From Haemaphysalis longicornis (lineage: Eukaryota; Arthropoda; Arachnida; Ixodida; Ixodidae): a stretch of 64,000 nucleotides of DNA. The DNA is taken from positions 57,697,013-57,761,012 of the forward strand of contig CM023457.1 of NCBI GenBank assembly GCA_013339765.2. The letters are read 5' to 3'. Positions 1 through 10,046 of the stretch are shown here, one piece after another; positions within the stretch are counted from its first letter, which is position 1; the number at the start of each line of letters is the position of its first letter. A program made the position numbers and the translations under genes. A model generated the notes under the pieces. The model did no database searches and was not told the DNA's origin. It saw only the letters and a list, made by a program, of their open reading frames with translations.

Positions 1-765
1 TGTCTGTTTCTTTTCCGCAGACCACACATACACCATCATTTTGTGAATACTTCCCCCACAAAACTCTCACTTCGCAGGCAACCTGCTCTAGCCTCAAAAC
101 GCAAAGCACTGCCCTGGGAATTATCGTAGAAATTTTCCTCCCTGATGTTCATTTTCTCAGCCCTGTACATCTCTAACGACGTTTTAGCTTTCCATTTTTT
201 CCCTCCATTTATTCGTTTCAATCTGCCTTGCCTATTTTTTGGTTACCTTGGCTGTTTTGGATTATCCACTGTTCTTTCCGTATTTCATCGTTAGCCTTCT
301 AGTCTTTCTTAACCACTGCGTGTCCAGGCTTTTTAAGTATAGGTACCTAAAAACCTTAGCTGCCCACCTTCGTTGATCCATTGCCCTCAACCTCATCTCA
401 AAGCATATTTTACTCTGAGCTTCTCTAACTTCAAACGACGCGCAGCCCATATCTCCCTGAACTGCTTCGTTAGTTGTTTTTCCATGCGCACCTAAGGCCA
501 AACGTCCTACCGTTCTCTGGTTTACTTCAAAGTCTGATAGAACTTCTGATTTTAAGCAGAGTACAGCATTCGCAAACTTGAGAATGCTGTAAGTCAAAGT
601 TGGCTTTCCTGCAGTGCGTTTTGTGTTTACGCCACGACATTTTCCCACCAACGAGAAGTATACAGCTTCAGTGTAAAAAGACCGAAGCTTCGACGAGGAA
701 GGACCAGACTTGCCGTGGGAGCTTGTTGGAGGTAAGCCTTTCGTTTGGATTAGATTAATTTTCAA
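1..765 (-). pseudogene. C-terminal part of a non-LTR retrotransposon ORF2, decayed
   Basis: The minus frame at 262-765 reads EAVQGDMG, then SFEVREAQSKI, then RRWAAKVFRYLYLKS. This is the post-RT region typical of abundant arthropod non-LTR ORF2 proteins. A second minus frame at 36-221 continues it with FYDNSQGSALRFEARAGCLR, and bases 5-32 give the start of a zinc knuckle (CVVCGKETD). The order RT tail, conserved basic region, Cys motif is correct for the minus strand. At least one frameshift separates the two blocks. No endonuclease or RT catalytic motifs are present in the window, and the 3' end lies off the left edge. The family is recognised from general pattern, so the clade is not assigned. 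Confidence 0.7.
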
Positions 766-1132
766 TTACGGCCGCCCTGTAGCTAGTATTGACTGCTATG
801 ACTGTTATTTGTGTGGCGGTTACGGTAACTTCGCGTTTCGTGCGGTGCTCTTTCTCCCCCTTTCCCTTTTTTTTAAACACGTGCGTGAAAGCTTGTTCGG
901 CAGCGTGCGACGTATCGTTGTCTGCGGATCGTCCTGGTTCCCCCGTGTCAAGTGTTGCGTCCACGCATACCAAACGTAATCGAATTAGCTGTTATCAAGC
1001 CGCTGGCGGTTTGTGCATACTCAAGTTCTAGTCATACAAGGGGCCGGATTCTGTAAACTGGCGGCCGTCTTTGGGAATATACAGGGTTTTGGCGTTAGAA
1101 ATGCGTTTTGTCCTTGGTTCGGGAGTCCTGTA
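766..1132. other. no supported feature
   Basis: Short open frames occur on both strands, but none resembles a known protein and no repeat partner was seen in the window. Confidence 0.5.
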
Positions 1133-1618
1133 GCCGCGCTTACATGAATGAGACAAGTGGCGCATCGCATCGCATCGCATCAGTTTTCTAGCGCATCGCA
1201 TCCATGTAAGCGGGGCTAATGCGCTCGGAACGCGCGTCGCATTAATGCGCCAGGCCGGGGTGGATTGAGACGCGTAAGTCGACTTTCGAAGTGCATGTAA
1301 ACGCGAGCGCATCCCATTAGGAATTATGTCGACAAGAAAAGTAAGCCCTGCCAACGCAGCTTTGCATTTAAAAACGTCTAAATCGAGTGTAAGACGCCAG
1401 AAAATGCGAGTTGTGAAAAAAGAACAAGAACCAGCCGTCCGGAAGCTTTGGAAGCGCCCGAAACACTGCTTTACCTTCGATGCGCGACAACGTATGGCGC
1501 CACCATCGCACCAGGGGTAATGGGGTACATGTAAACGCTAGCGCATCGCATTACTCGTGCTGCGCTAGGAAATGTGACGCGCTGCTATCGCATTCTGTCG
1601 CATTCATGTAAACGCGGC
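1133..1618. mobile_element. 486-bp terminal-inverted-repeat element rich in GCATC (MITE-like)
   Basis: The left end GCCGCGCTTACATGAATG (1133-1150) matches the reverse complement of the right end at 1601-1618 at 17 of 18 positions. The inverted match continues loosely inward through GCGAC and GCATCGC motifs. Inside, the same CATGTAA-CG-GCGCATC motif recurs near 1201, 1292 and 1530, as if subterminal repeats are nested. The only sizeable frame (1326-1520, plus) is basic and unrecognised. It is too short to encode a transposase, so this is probably non-autonomous. I see no convincing target-site duplication, and the superfamily is unassigned. Confidence 0.55.
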
Positions 1619-2415
1619 TTGTGATCGTAGACAGCCTAAACAAATAGCGCCGCTCCTGACGAGAAGCAAAACAACAGCTCGAAGCGACGCGACACTGGGC
1701 GTAAAAAAAGAAAAGAGAAACAGAGAGACATTATGACGAGGAGGAAACGACAACAAGGAACGCGACGGTGTCGCTTCGAGTCACTGTTATTTGCCTTTGC
1801 AAATATACCTACAACCTTTCGTTTGTTATTGCTGAGCTTTCAGGTGCTTTCACCTACTTTGCGTGCGAACTGAAGCTGCTCAATTTATCGTCGGTAGATG
1901 GAAATATCGCAATCCTAAACGCTATCGGCATGCTTTCTCCTAGCGCGCGAGAATTGAAAAGCAGGCGCTGACTGTTTAAAGAAGAGCCAATATAGCTGTG
2001 CTTGAACCATGATCATCATGTCCAAACATACTTTAGTGACAATGCATAATTGATCATTTCCAGAAGGAAACGCCCCATGCAAAGACAGAAAGCGCCGGAC
2101 TGTTACAAGCTCCAGCCCCCCCCCCCCCCCCTTCAACTTTGATCTCAGCATATGAATGACAATTATTCACATGTTTAGTAACAGCGTAGAGCAGACAGGA
2201 CGCAGAAAAAAAACATTACTTTTTTCGTGTTTCAAGTAAGTGCAATGAATGGGCACCCGCGTAGCTTCGTGCAGCCGAGTTAGAGACTTGAGTGTGGAAG
2301 TTCCCAGTGACTATGAATAAAACCCTGTAAGCACGCGTCATTTGCATGCTATTTCCGTTTTTCTTTCATTTCGTTTTATAAATTATCAAGATAATTTTTC
2401 TTTTATTTTTTCAGG
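1619..2415. other. no supported feature; C16 run at 2116-2131
   Basis: A 16-base cytosine run lies at 2116-2131. Otherwise nothing recognisable was found on either strand. Confidence 0.5.
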
Positions 2416-2428
2416 CTCTGAAAGTTTA

Positions 2429-2671
2429 CCCGCCGCGGTGGCTCAGTGGCTAAGGCGTTGCGCTGCTGAGCACGAGGTCGCGGGTTCGATTCCCGGCCGC
2501 GGCGGCCGCTTTTCTGATGGAGGCTAAAAGCAAAAACGCCCGTGTGTTCGAGATTTCGGCGCACGATAAAGATCCCCAGGTGGTCAAAATTAATCCGGAG
2601 CCCTCCACTACGGCGCGCCTCATCGCCTGCGTTGCGTCGGCGCGTTAAACCCTGCAATCAATCGAATCAGT
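2429..2671 (+). mobile_element. tRNA-derived SINE, Ruka-like, copy 1
   Basis: The 5' head contains a tRNA-type RNA polymerase III promoter: box A around GTGGCTCAGTGGC (2439-2451) and box B GGTTCGATTCC (about 2483-2493). A conserved body follows (GATTTCGGCGCAC, AAATTAATCCGGAGCCCTC, CGCCTGCGTTGCGTCGGCGC), and the element ends with AATCAATC. An 11-bp perfect target-site duplication, CTCTGAAAGTT, flanks it at 2416-2426 and 2672-2682. Copies at 8029 and 34170 (minus) share the whole body. The match to the tick SINE Ruka is from memory of its features, not a database hit. Confidence 0.92.
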
Positions 2672-2682
2672 CTCTGAAAGTT

Positions 2683-3098
2683 CCCCCTCAGGCTATGCTC
2701 CTGGTCGAATAATATGTACATTAAAGAAGGGAAGATGGCAGTTTGTAAACCCTGTTATTCTGACAGGGCTTGACATGTCATCCTTACAAACTGGTTCGAT
2801 TTTCCACTTGCTATGGGAATCACATTGATTTGCAATGCGTTATGCATAGAAGGAAAAGCTGAAATTTTAAGAATGTGCAATGCCGTCAAGATTTCCAGTA
2901 GGGTATGAAGCTTTCCATGTGCTGGGAAAAATAAAAAGAATATTGCCGCTTTTAAGAAAGTGCAGAACTACAGAGTTTTAGCTGAGCGGGTTTACGACCA
3001 GCGGAGCGCAGATGCCAGTATGCCTTCGCAGAACACTGAGGGCGCCAGCGGTTTCCCGGGGCGGATTTCACGCCCGCTCAACTGCCCACCCAACGGTG
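2683..3098. other. no supported feature
   Basis: AT-rich sequence with stop codons in all frames. No repeat partner was noticed in the window. Confidence 0.5.
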
Positions 3099-3102
3099 TT
3101 AA

Positions 3103-3656
3103 AGGGGTACTGACACCAATTTTCGGGGCTGATATTATTGTACAGTTCGTTTCCTTTGCCCACCAGGATACCCTGCGTAAAGTATGAACAGCATGAGTCA
3201 CGTGGAACATATCCTAAATTGATTGCAAATGTAGCGCCGACGAGACTGCTGTGCGAGGCTTCCACCGAAATCGACATTGTGTGACATCAGGGTGTGGTAG
3301 AGCAACTAAGGTGACGTAGCCGCGTGCTCCCCTACTCCGTGATGTCCATCCGGCCCCCGGCTAATGGCAAGGCTCAACCGTCTGGCGCGTGGATGGAGCG
3401 TCACTGGTTTTCGCATACCCACGTGATAGCGCCGGCCCCGCTCAGCGGAAACCGGGACGTCCTAGCGTACTTTTGGCCGCCCGCGAACTCCGAGCTTTTT
3501 TGAAACGGCAGCCGTTGATGGCGGTTTTCGCTGCGTTATAGTTCCTCATTTGTCATCCACTGATGTATTTGAACTACTGTTTCATGATAGTTAGCCCCCG
3601 TAGGCATCGATCTAAGCAATAAAATCATGACGTAAAAATTTGGTGTCAGTACTCCT
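3103..3656. mobile_element. 554-bp MITE in a TTAA target (family 2)
   Basis: The left end AGGGGTACTGACACCAA (3103-3119) and the reverse complement of the right end AGGAGTACTGACACCAA (3640-3656) match at 16 of 17 positions. Both ends abut TTAA (3099-3102 and 3657-3660), as expected for a TTAA duplication. The interior is GC-richer than its flanks, and its frames show no transposase motifs. TTAA targets point to piggyBac- or Kolobok-type mobilisation; the sequence alone does not decide between them. Confidence 0.75.
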
Positions 3657-3751
3657 TTAAGTGGTCTGTGTGGTATAAACGCTTCGTTTTGTTTCTAAGC
3701 TAGGGGTTATTTTTATCCTTTTTGACTGAAATAAGGGAATGTACCGGTCGG

Positions 3752-4339
3752 CTATGGAAAACAATTCGTCTCTGTAGAGCACCCAGTTATCACTGATGTT
3801 ACGACTGGAGAAAGATGGCAGGAATGTGTCAGTATAGAAGGTCTCGAGTTCGGCGTTAATTTTGCTGTAGTCACCTTTACTGTAAGCCTAATTTTTTTCG
3901 TTTCAGAGCCAGTGAACGCAAGCCGAATCTTAAGGATTACTTGATAAAGGTTATGATCGCAAAATCTATCTATGTGTAGCACGGTACCAACTGTTTCAGG
4001 GGCGGTCGTCAGAATGAGGTCGGGGATGTTAGACCCGCGAGTGGATTGGTTCACCATTTGAGATGTAATGTCTAAGGCTAGTTTTATAAACTCAATAGAC
4101 GTCTTCTTCAACCTACTAAAGTTACTATATTTTAGAAGCCGGTCAAAGAAACGGAAAAAAAGCTTTAATTGAGGGTCAACGCCGGTATTGAATTCAAATT
4201 TTAGCGTGCGCTGCATCCTTGGGCGAATGACAGGGACAGTGGAACAGACAAAGCTTATGTTGGTGCGCAAACCTGCAACTAGTTGAATCAAAGTGTTGAT
4301 CGTTACACGTATGCATGCGAGGTAGTGGTGGGGGTACAA
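3752..4339 (-). pseudogene. endonuclease fragment of a CR1/Jockey-like non-LTR retrotransposon
   Basis: The 195-aa minus frame contains SNIPDLILTT, then FCDHNLYQVIL. This corresponds to the (L)DLVLT ... SDH(N) end of an APE-type endonuclease, with the usual Ser of the SDH triad replaced by Cys. The C-terminal 60 residues resemble the linker between endonuclease and RT. No RT follows, and the frame is truncated upstream, so it is a remnant. The first part of the frame, covering VRPRMQRTL-type sequence, recurs inverted at 5205-5290. Clade assignment is tentative. Confidence 0.5.
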
Positions 4340-5290
4340 TAGTGGTTAAACAGCGCTCACGTGTGCTCACGAGACATGGGATATTTTCTTTAGCATTGCG
4401 ATCTCCCTATCAGTGCGCGCTATTGTCGGTACGCTTAACAGGTTCACCATGTGCCTCCGAGAACATGTCAATTAAGAGCCTCCACCACCTCCCTCCCTCT
4501 CTGGTCCCGAGAGCATGACAGCACAATTGCACGCTCCAGCCGCGCATCCACACCTAGCACAGTGGGCAGCTAGATGAACCGGCGATTGCAGTTGTTTGCA
4601 AGCGTTGTTGCGCTCGAAGTTTATCATTCAAACACCAGCCAATCTAGCCGATGTAAGATGCGCCCCAGGAGAATGAAATTTTATAAACAACGCCAGCTGC
4701 GCATTCGACGAATTCGCTGACGTGTTCTACGCCGCAAGAGCAAGCACGTTTTGAGTGGTTTTCTTCAGCGAATTTACTTTTTTGAACATCGCCGTTAGTT
4801 TCGAAGGCGCAGAACATACCACGTAAATATTGTGCCTGCCTGCCACTTTTTCCAGTATGTCCGAAACTCTGTGCACGTACGAGAGCACTACGAGGTCTTT
4901 TTTTTATCTAGTTCGCTTTTTACTTGGGTCATGAATTTTTCTGGGCATTTTTCGTGGAGTTTCAGCTTTCAAGCTGAACGCCTTAGGTCCAGCGTATGCA
5001 CGAAGCAGGTGGTGGTTTCCGCGGCTGAAAGTGCCTCAGAAAAATTCATGACAAACCAAAAGGGAAAGCGAAACTACCCAAAAAATCCCTCGTAGTGCTC
5101 CGGTACGTGCACAGAGTTTCGCACACACTGAAACAAGTGTTAGGCAGGCACAATATTTACGTGGTATGTTCTGCGCCTTCGAAACTAAAGGCGATGTGCG
5201 TATGATTTGTCTGTCGCACTGTTCCTGTCATTCGTCCAAGGATGCAGCGCACGCTAAATTTCAATTCCAGGCAATACCAACTAGCCCCTA
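4184..5290. repeat. compound inverted repeat; outer arms 4184-4257 and 5205-5290
   Basis: The stretch 4184-4257 (containing TTAGCGTGCGCTGCATCCTT) reappears as its reverse complement at about 5205-5290 with scattered differences. The arms are not concentric with the inner foldback at 4787-5196: the left gap is about 530 bp and the right gap under 10 bp. This suggests later insertion into the left half, or two copies inserted in opposite orientation. Confidence 0.6.
4787..5196. repeat. 410-bp foldback element with about 170-200-bp arms
   Basis: The sequence from CATCGCCGTTAG (4787) through TTTCGAAGGCGCAGAACATA, CCACGTAAATATTGTGCCTG and onward is repeated in inverted orientation ending at 5196. 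Identity is nearly complete over the outer 60 bases and lower toward the centre near 4990. Landmarks such as GAAACTCTGTGCACGTAC and TCATGAATTTTTCTG occur in both arms. There is no coding potential. This is typical of a foldback-type or MITE-like element; no target-site duplication was seen. Confidence 0.8.
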
Positions 5291-5655
5291 CACAAGCCTT
5301 TGTTAGCTCCAACGCTGCTGTCATGCGTTTCAATCGCTGTTTTTTTTTATTCTGAATGTTATGTTACAGTGTTGATAGTAAAGCTAACGTGCCGCAGTCC
5401 GAGGGGATTATCATTAAATTTCGCTGAACAGGCAAGTGGCAAACAGCCACGTGGTACAGCCCTCGCACCTAACAGTCAGGAGGAATCAGTTTATGAAACC
5501 GCTCCCAGCCCCCCTACCCTCCCCCCAAAAAAAACAAATAAAAAACAACGCCATCGTCAAGCAGCGTCGGTCGCGAAAGGGTCCGGCCCTTATCATTCTC
5601 AACCTGCGCCGGAATCATTTATCATTCCACTCCGGTGCAGGCCCATCCTTCTCAA
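5291..5655. other. no supported feature
   Basis: Contains a C/A-rich low-complexity stretch near 5505-5545. The open frames here lack recognisable motifs. Confidence 0.45.
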
Positions 5656-5765
5656 CGCCTACTAAGGCGAATGCTCTAAGTGCCCCATTCTGTGAAAAAG
5701 TGACGTTGTCGTTGTTCGGTAATGGAAAGGGCCGCCGCTGTAAAGATTAAATAAAAAACACTTCT
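5656..5765 (+). repeat. dispersed repeat shared with 9405-9515
   Basis: The string AAGTGCCCCATTC, a GTTGT-rich stretch, GGCCGCCGCT and a terminal TAAATAAAAAA occur in the same order here and at 9405-9515. The A-rich end suggests a retroposed sequence. Family unknown. Confidence 0.5.
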
Positions 5766-6270
5766 CTTCCGATGGGATTTCAGCCCGGGCCTCCAACGCC
5801 GCAGAAAAGCGCGTTACAAACCACGCTGTCTCCGCAGTTTGTGAGCGGTGGAACAAAACTTGTTAATCCTTTCTTCTTGGCACATACCCGCTTGGGGTAT
5901 TGGCCTGGAATCGAGAACTCTAAGGAGCTTATGTTCCAACTTCACAAAATTTACAAAATTTACAAAAAAAAGTGGCTGACGATTACGATACTCCCTAACG
6001 AAATCTGAGCGCATCTCTTTAGCTGGTTCATCTTTTCAAAATATCTTGAGGCACATAATTTCGGACAGACGTATATGTATGGTTACAGACCACGTTTATT
6101 CTTCACACATTAATCCTTTTAAGCGGTGCGACTGCCATGCTAATCCGGACATCGCGGGAGGCAGCCAGTGGGTGCGGTCCACAGCCGCGCCGCAGAGAGC
6201 TCCTGTGATGCAGCGCTTTGTTTCCACATTGATATAGGTGGACGTACTACGCATTAGTGATCGCGTCATC

Positions 6271-6520
6271 GGCGAACACACAACAGCACGCGCTACAGCT
6301 TTCCTCTCTTCGGTGTCCTCTTCTTTCGACACACGGCGGCTCGTGGCGAACACGCAAAGGCACGCGCTACAGCTTTCCTATCTGCGGTGTCTTCTTCTGT
6401 CGACACATGGTGACTCGCGATGCCGCTTGCCTCGCTTCGGTGTCCTCTTCGTTCTCTCGACACACGGCGGCTCGCGCCACCGGTTTCTCTTCGGTGTCAT
6501 CTTCGTTCTCTCTGTTACAC
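6271..6520 (+). repeat. minisatellite, about four units of 60-74 bp
   Basis: The units begin near 6271, 6345, about 6417 and about 6475. Each contains TTCGGTGTCCTCTTC and, except the last, TCGACACACGGCGGCTCG or a close variant. Open frames across it are products of the repeat. Confidence 0.7.
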
Positions 6521-7068
6521 AAACGCCAACGCTGACGCCTACGCTGCCAAATCCCGGGAGCGGACGCATAAGAGCTGCTCTCTGAAATGTGAATTGAACC
6601 GCAAAAGTTGTAACATAGTGTGTGCCGCGTGACACCTGAACGTGATGGCACGTGTGTAGAACAGGTGCACACCAGCCCCACAGAACCCTGATTCTCGGAA
6701 AGCGGTGGCGGGCACCAATCAGCTTGCTGATGTAAGCAGTGAATACAACAGTGCCATAATTGGTAAAACTAATATTGGACAGTACTTCTCCGATATATTG
6801 GTTAGGAACGCGTCCAGGCAGGCACTCCGCATTTAGCTCGTGTACGATCACCAGAAGCTGAAGCAAGAGCAGCTGCGGGCGATCTGACATCGCCTGCACT
6901 TTTTAAACAGCTGAGCTGTTTAAGCTTGCAGTGAGTTCCATCCGTGCCTGGCGTCGCTCAAAACTCGGTGCAGCAAAGTGGCGTGGAGGAAAGTGCTAGG
7001 CCAAGAAGTGTGAGGGAAAATGGCGAGGAGCCGACGAGTAGGTGTGGGGACTGCGCGCCTTAAGACAA
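6521..7068. other. no supported feature
   Basis: The minus frame ending at 6899 is unrecognised and partly lies in the adjacent minisatellite. Nothing else was supported. Confidence 0.45.
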
Positions 7069-7146
7069 AAACCGCTTCCCGTGGTCGGAATCAAACCTGG
7101 GTCTCTGGCTTCATGTAACCGACGTCTATCCGATTACGCTATCATC
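7069..7146 (-). mobile_element. tRNA-like SINE head
   Basis: On the minus strand, a box A-like TAGCGTAATCGG (7130-7141) is followed at tRNA spacing by box B GGTTTGATTCC (7087-7097), preceded by AGACCCA. The same GAGACCCAGGTT context is found in the minus module at 9980-10046. The acceptor stem does not pair well, so it is a SINE head or tRNA pseudogene, not a tRNA. Confidence 0.5.
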
Positions 7147-7739
7147 GCATTCTTGGCGCGCAGCACTTCCTTTGGGTTTGTAGAGTGGTCGCTGACTTTG
7201 GATTTTGGCGGAGTTGAAGTACGTTCTTTAGTACATTCCGCTGTTTCCTCAGTCTTCGCATCTCAATCGCGAAGGTGGCGGAATTTTTATCAAAATGGGG
7301 TTTCTATGGCAAATGTAATATCGCAGGGGAAAAAACGACTCCCATAAAATGATTACATGATTAAAAAATGACTACAGCTGCCTCAAAATACACGGTGTAG
7401 AAATTATAAGAGCTGTGCGCAATGCTCACGGACGCACGCGTGCGCTTTTTTCATCGTTGATTGAAGTATTCAGCACAGCGGTCAGTACACCAAATCAAGG
7501 CAAATCGGCTTAAGACGGGCGGGCTACGTCCACTAGCACGCGTGGAAAAAATTCAGGAAAGACATCGAACATAATCCAGACGGCGCAGTGGAGGATCCAA
7601 ATCGGAGAGCAGAGGGGGACACCCCAAGCGCCTACAAAACTACCCCATTAGACTGTAATTTTGGCAACGCTCTTTAAAACGGCCTCTTATCCCTCTCCCC
7701 TTCTTGCAATGTTAATTTGCACCGCCTGGTCCTTGATGT
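7147..7739. other. no supported feature
   Basis: No protein motif or repeat partner was noticed on either strand. Confidence 0.45.
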
Positions 7740-7970
7740 GCATTTCAGTTCAGTTCAATTCAATTCAATGATGTTTTATTGTAAACACACACAAAAAAAA
7801 CATTGCACAATGATGCATACAGGAGGAGATCCCAAAGTCGGAGACTGCATTCAACTTTTTTTTCTGTATTTTTGTTAACCTTGGCGAAATTCGGGCTACG
7901 TTGATCGGAACTGTCTGCAAGCAGCCTCCACATTTCCGGCGAACATTTTTTCTAAGTGAATGGGAACACA
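7740..7970 (-). mobile_element. probable 3' end of a non-LTR retrotransposon
   Basis: On the minus strand the sequence runs through ACAATAAAACATC into a tail of ATTGA/ACTGA repeats ending near 7741, the form of a retroposon 3' tail. The frame upstream (7765-7971) is not recognisable. Confidence 0.4.
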
Positions 7971-8028
7971 TTCCTACAGCCTTGTCCCTCTCCTCAAGAT
8001 TTAGGAAGCCGGGCTGTTATTCTACTTA

Positions 8029-8264
8029 CCCGCCGCGGTGGCTGAGTGGATAAGGCGTTGCGCTACTGATCATGAGGTCGCGGGTTCGATTCGCGGCCGC
8101 GGCGGTTTTCTGATGGAGCCGAAAAGCAACAATCCCGCGTGTACGAGATTTCGGCGCACGTTAAAGATCCCCTGGTGGTCAAAATTAATCCGGAGCCCTC
8201 TACTACGGCACGCCTCATCGCCTGCGTTGCGTCGGCGCGTTACACCCTACAATCAATCAATAAA
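8029..8264 (+). mobile_element. tRNA-derived SINE, Ruka-like, copy 2
   Basis: Same organisation as the copy at 2429: a box A region GTGGCTGAGTGG, box B GGTTCGATTCG, and the shared body ending in CAATCAATCAATAAA. The target-site duplication TGTTATTCTACTT (13 bp, perfect) lies at 8015-8027 and 8265-8277. Its near-intact duplication indicates a fairly recent insertion. Confidence 0.93.
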
Positions 8265-8277
8265 TGTTATTCTACTT

Positions 8278-8595
8278 GTGACGTTAGGAGGAGCATGTGT
8301 GCGTGTTTTACAGCAAAGCTGTAAATGGCTAGGATCCAGCAGACCGTCTCCGGTCCCAAAGCGATGTAGACAGGAATCGCTAGCGAGCGTAGCGCCACGT
8401 TGCGGAGCCCACTCAAATACCTGGAATCGTTGAACTGCGCGCCACACCCCCGGGGCATGGATAAAATCATACAAAATTAAAAAAGGTCCTAGGGCTTCAT
8501 AGAGCATGCGCCGTGATTAACATACCCGCGCTCTAAGAAATTTATACCCACGATTCCTGTGTGTTTTGTAGCGTAAGCTACACTGGCCGAGGTTG
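8278..8595. other. no supported feature
   Basis: Two overlapping minus frames (8253-8507, 8267-8470) have no recognised motif. Confidence 0.4.
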
Positions 8596-8599
8596 AGCA

Positions 8600-8960
8600 G
8601 TTTCGCGTGGGCCGTGAAGGGCCGTTCTGCGCAAGCGCGAGGGGCATTTGATTAGATTCGATTCCATCCGATTCGATTGGCTTGGCTTGGCTGGGCTTGG
8701 CTTCGATAGGATTGGATTGCATTTTGATTGGATTAGAATAAAGTGGATTGTGTTGGATTGTGTTGCGTCATAGCCGCGGCAGACGCACTGACACCGGCAC
8801 GTACCCAGGCAAGTCTGTCGCTGCGTCGGAGCCACTTGATAGCCGTTTCACGTGGCTCGTGAAGAGGCGTATTGATCATGCGCGAGGAGCAGTGACTGGA
8901 CAGGACTGGACTTTCAGTTAATAACCAGGAACAATGCTCAATCGCAAAATACAAAAAAAA
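8600..8960 (+). repeat. pentamer-rich dispersed element, copy 1
   Basis: CGCGAGGGGCATT is followed by GATTCGATT, then degenerate TTGGC/TTGGA pentamers (about 8660-8755), then a conserved unit containing GGATTGTGTTGGATTGTGTT and GCGTCATAGCCGCGGCAGAC (8741-8790). The same modules occur in the same order at 30155-30345, so this is one dispersed family and not a chance microsatellite. Confidence 0.75.
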
Positions 8961-9097
8961 CGTGTTTTGCTTCGCGCACCCCTAGGACTACGACCCAGTC
9001 AAACCTCACGTGGAGGCTCGGCACCGCAGCTTTGCTGGCCACCCCTCTTCACGGGGTGGAAGGGCTCCGAATTTTTTGTCTAAACAGCCATGTACAG

Positions 9098-9285
9098 TCT
9101 CTACCTGCAGTCTCTACCTGCAGGTCTCTACCTGCAGGTAGAGACTAAACAGTCTCTACCTGCAGCATAAACTGGCTGCGAAGCAGCCAGTTTATGCTGC
9201 AGGTAGAGATCCCATCTACCAATACCCCTCCATCTACCATCCCATCTACCAATACCCCTCCATGGAGAGGGGCATTGGTAGAGGG
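9098..9285. repeat. hairpin cluster with a 27-bp perfect stem
   Basis: Bases 9153-9179 and 9183-9209 are perfect reverse complements (27 bp) around a 3-base loop. They end in CTGCAGCATAAACTGGCTGC. Upstream, a 14-base unit TCTCTACCTGCAGG is repeated and partly inverted (9098-9146). Downstream, TCTACCAATACCCCTCCA meets an inverted copy ending in GGCATTGGTAGA, forming a second hairpin (9245-9285). No coding content. Confidence 0.9.
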
Positions 9286-9404
9286 GCAGCACAAATAACT
9301 CATTCGTGTACGGCGTCCATAGACGAAAGCACACAGAATGCGCTTTTCGGCAAAGCCAACTTCCCCGCGAATGCTCTGTAGTTCTCAGTCTAACTGACGA
9401 TTTT

Positions 9405-9515
9405 TAAAGGCGAAAGCCTAAAGTGCCCCATTCGGTGAACAACCGGCGTTGTTGTTGGTGAAGTTGTTGTTATCACCGTGCACAGAAAACGGCCGCCGCT
9501 TAAAAGAGTAAATAA
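9405..9515 (+). repeat. dispersed repeat shared with 5656-5765
   Basis: AAGTGCCCCATTCGGTGAA, a GTTGTTG-rich stretch, CGGCCGCCGCTT and TAAATAAAAAAA match the other copy in order. It ends A-rich just upstream of the SINE at 9590. Confidence 0.5.
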
Positions 9516-9589
9516 AAAAATTGGGCCCATCTCCCCACGAGGGGGGACTCGAGTAAATGAGTCGCGTAGGGGGTGGGTGTATTGCGTTA

Positions 9590-9805
9590 ACGTTTAGTGT
9601 TTGGAGAGTTGTGAATGCGTTGTATCAGCAGCTTCTTGACGTGGTTTGAATGAGTCAAGAATATAAGGCGCGTTCGTAGCCTTTTATTCTGTGTCGGTTT
9701 TGTGGGGCGGTGGGAAGAGCACCATGTACCTCTCGTTCCGCCCACAGGGTCGTGGGATCGAAACCAGGCGCCGATAACTATTATTTTTTTATAGTGTAGG
9801 GGGAG
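9590..9805 (+). mobile_element. tRNA-like SINE, second family, copy 1
   Basis: A conserved leader (TTTGAATGAGTCAA, ATATAAGGCGCGTTCGTAG, ATTCTGTGT) precedes a tRNA-like head: GTGGGGCGGTGGGAAGAGCA as box A region and GGGATCGAAACC as box B, followed by ATTATTTTTTTATAG. The same leader and head occur on the minus strand at 53455-53680. The leader upstream of the tRNA-like part is unusual for a simple SINE and marks a distinct family. Confidence 0.7.
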
Positions 9806-9979
9806 GGCTGCGGACGGACAACAACGCTGCACCTGTTGTTGAGAGCGAGGACGGTACGGGGGAGAGACGCGCCCCTGCGCCTCGCCGCGACGCGCATGCG
9901 CAGTGAGCGTGTGGACGCCGCCGCCGACGGTCGAGGGACATCGTGCGACTAAGAAACGCTCCGCGTTTAAAAACACATT

Positions 9980-10046
9980 TCCGAGCGATTGAGAATCGAA
10001 CCTGGGTCTCCGGAATACAAGCCGAGTGCGCTACCACCGCGCTACA
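9980..10046 (-). mobile_element. tRNA-like SINE head or tRNA pseudogene
   Basis: The minus strand reads TAGCGCGGTGGTAGCGC (box A, 10028-10044), an anticodon-like region, then CCCAGGTTCGATTC (box B, about 9992-10001). Anticodon-stem pairing is poor and the acceptor stem is not closed, so a functional tRNA is unlikely. Confidence 0.55.
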
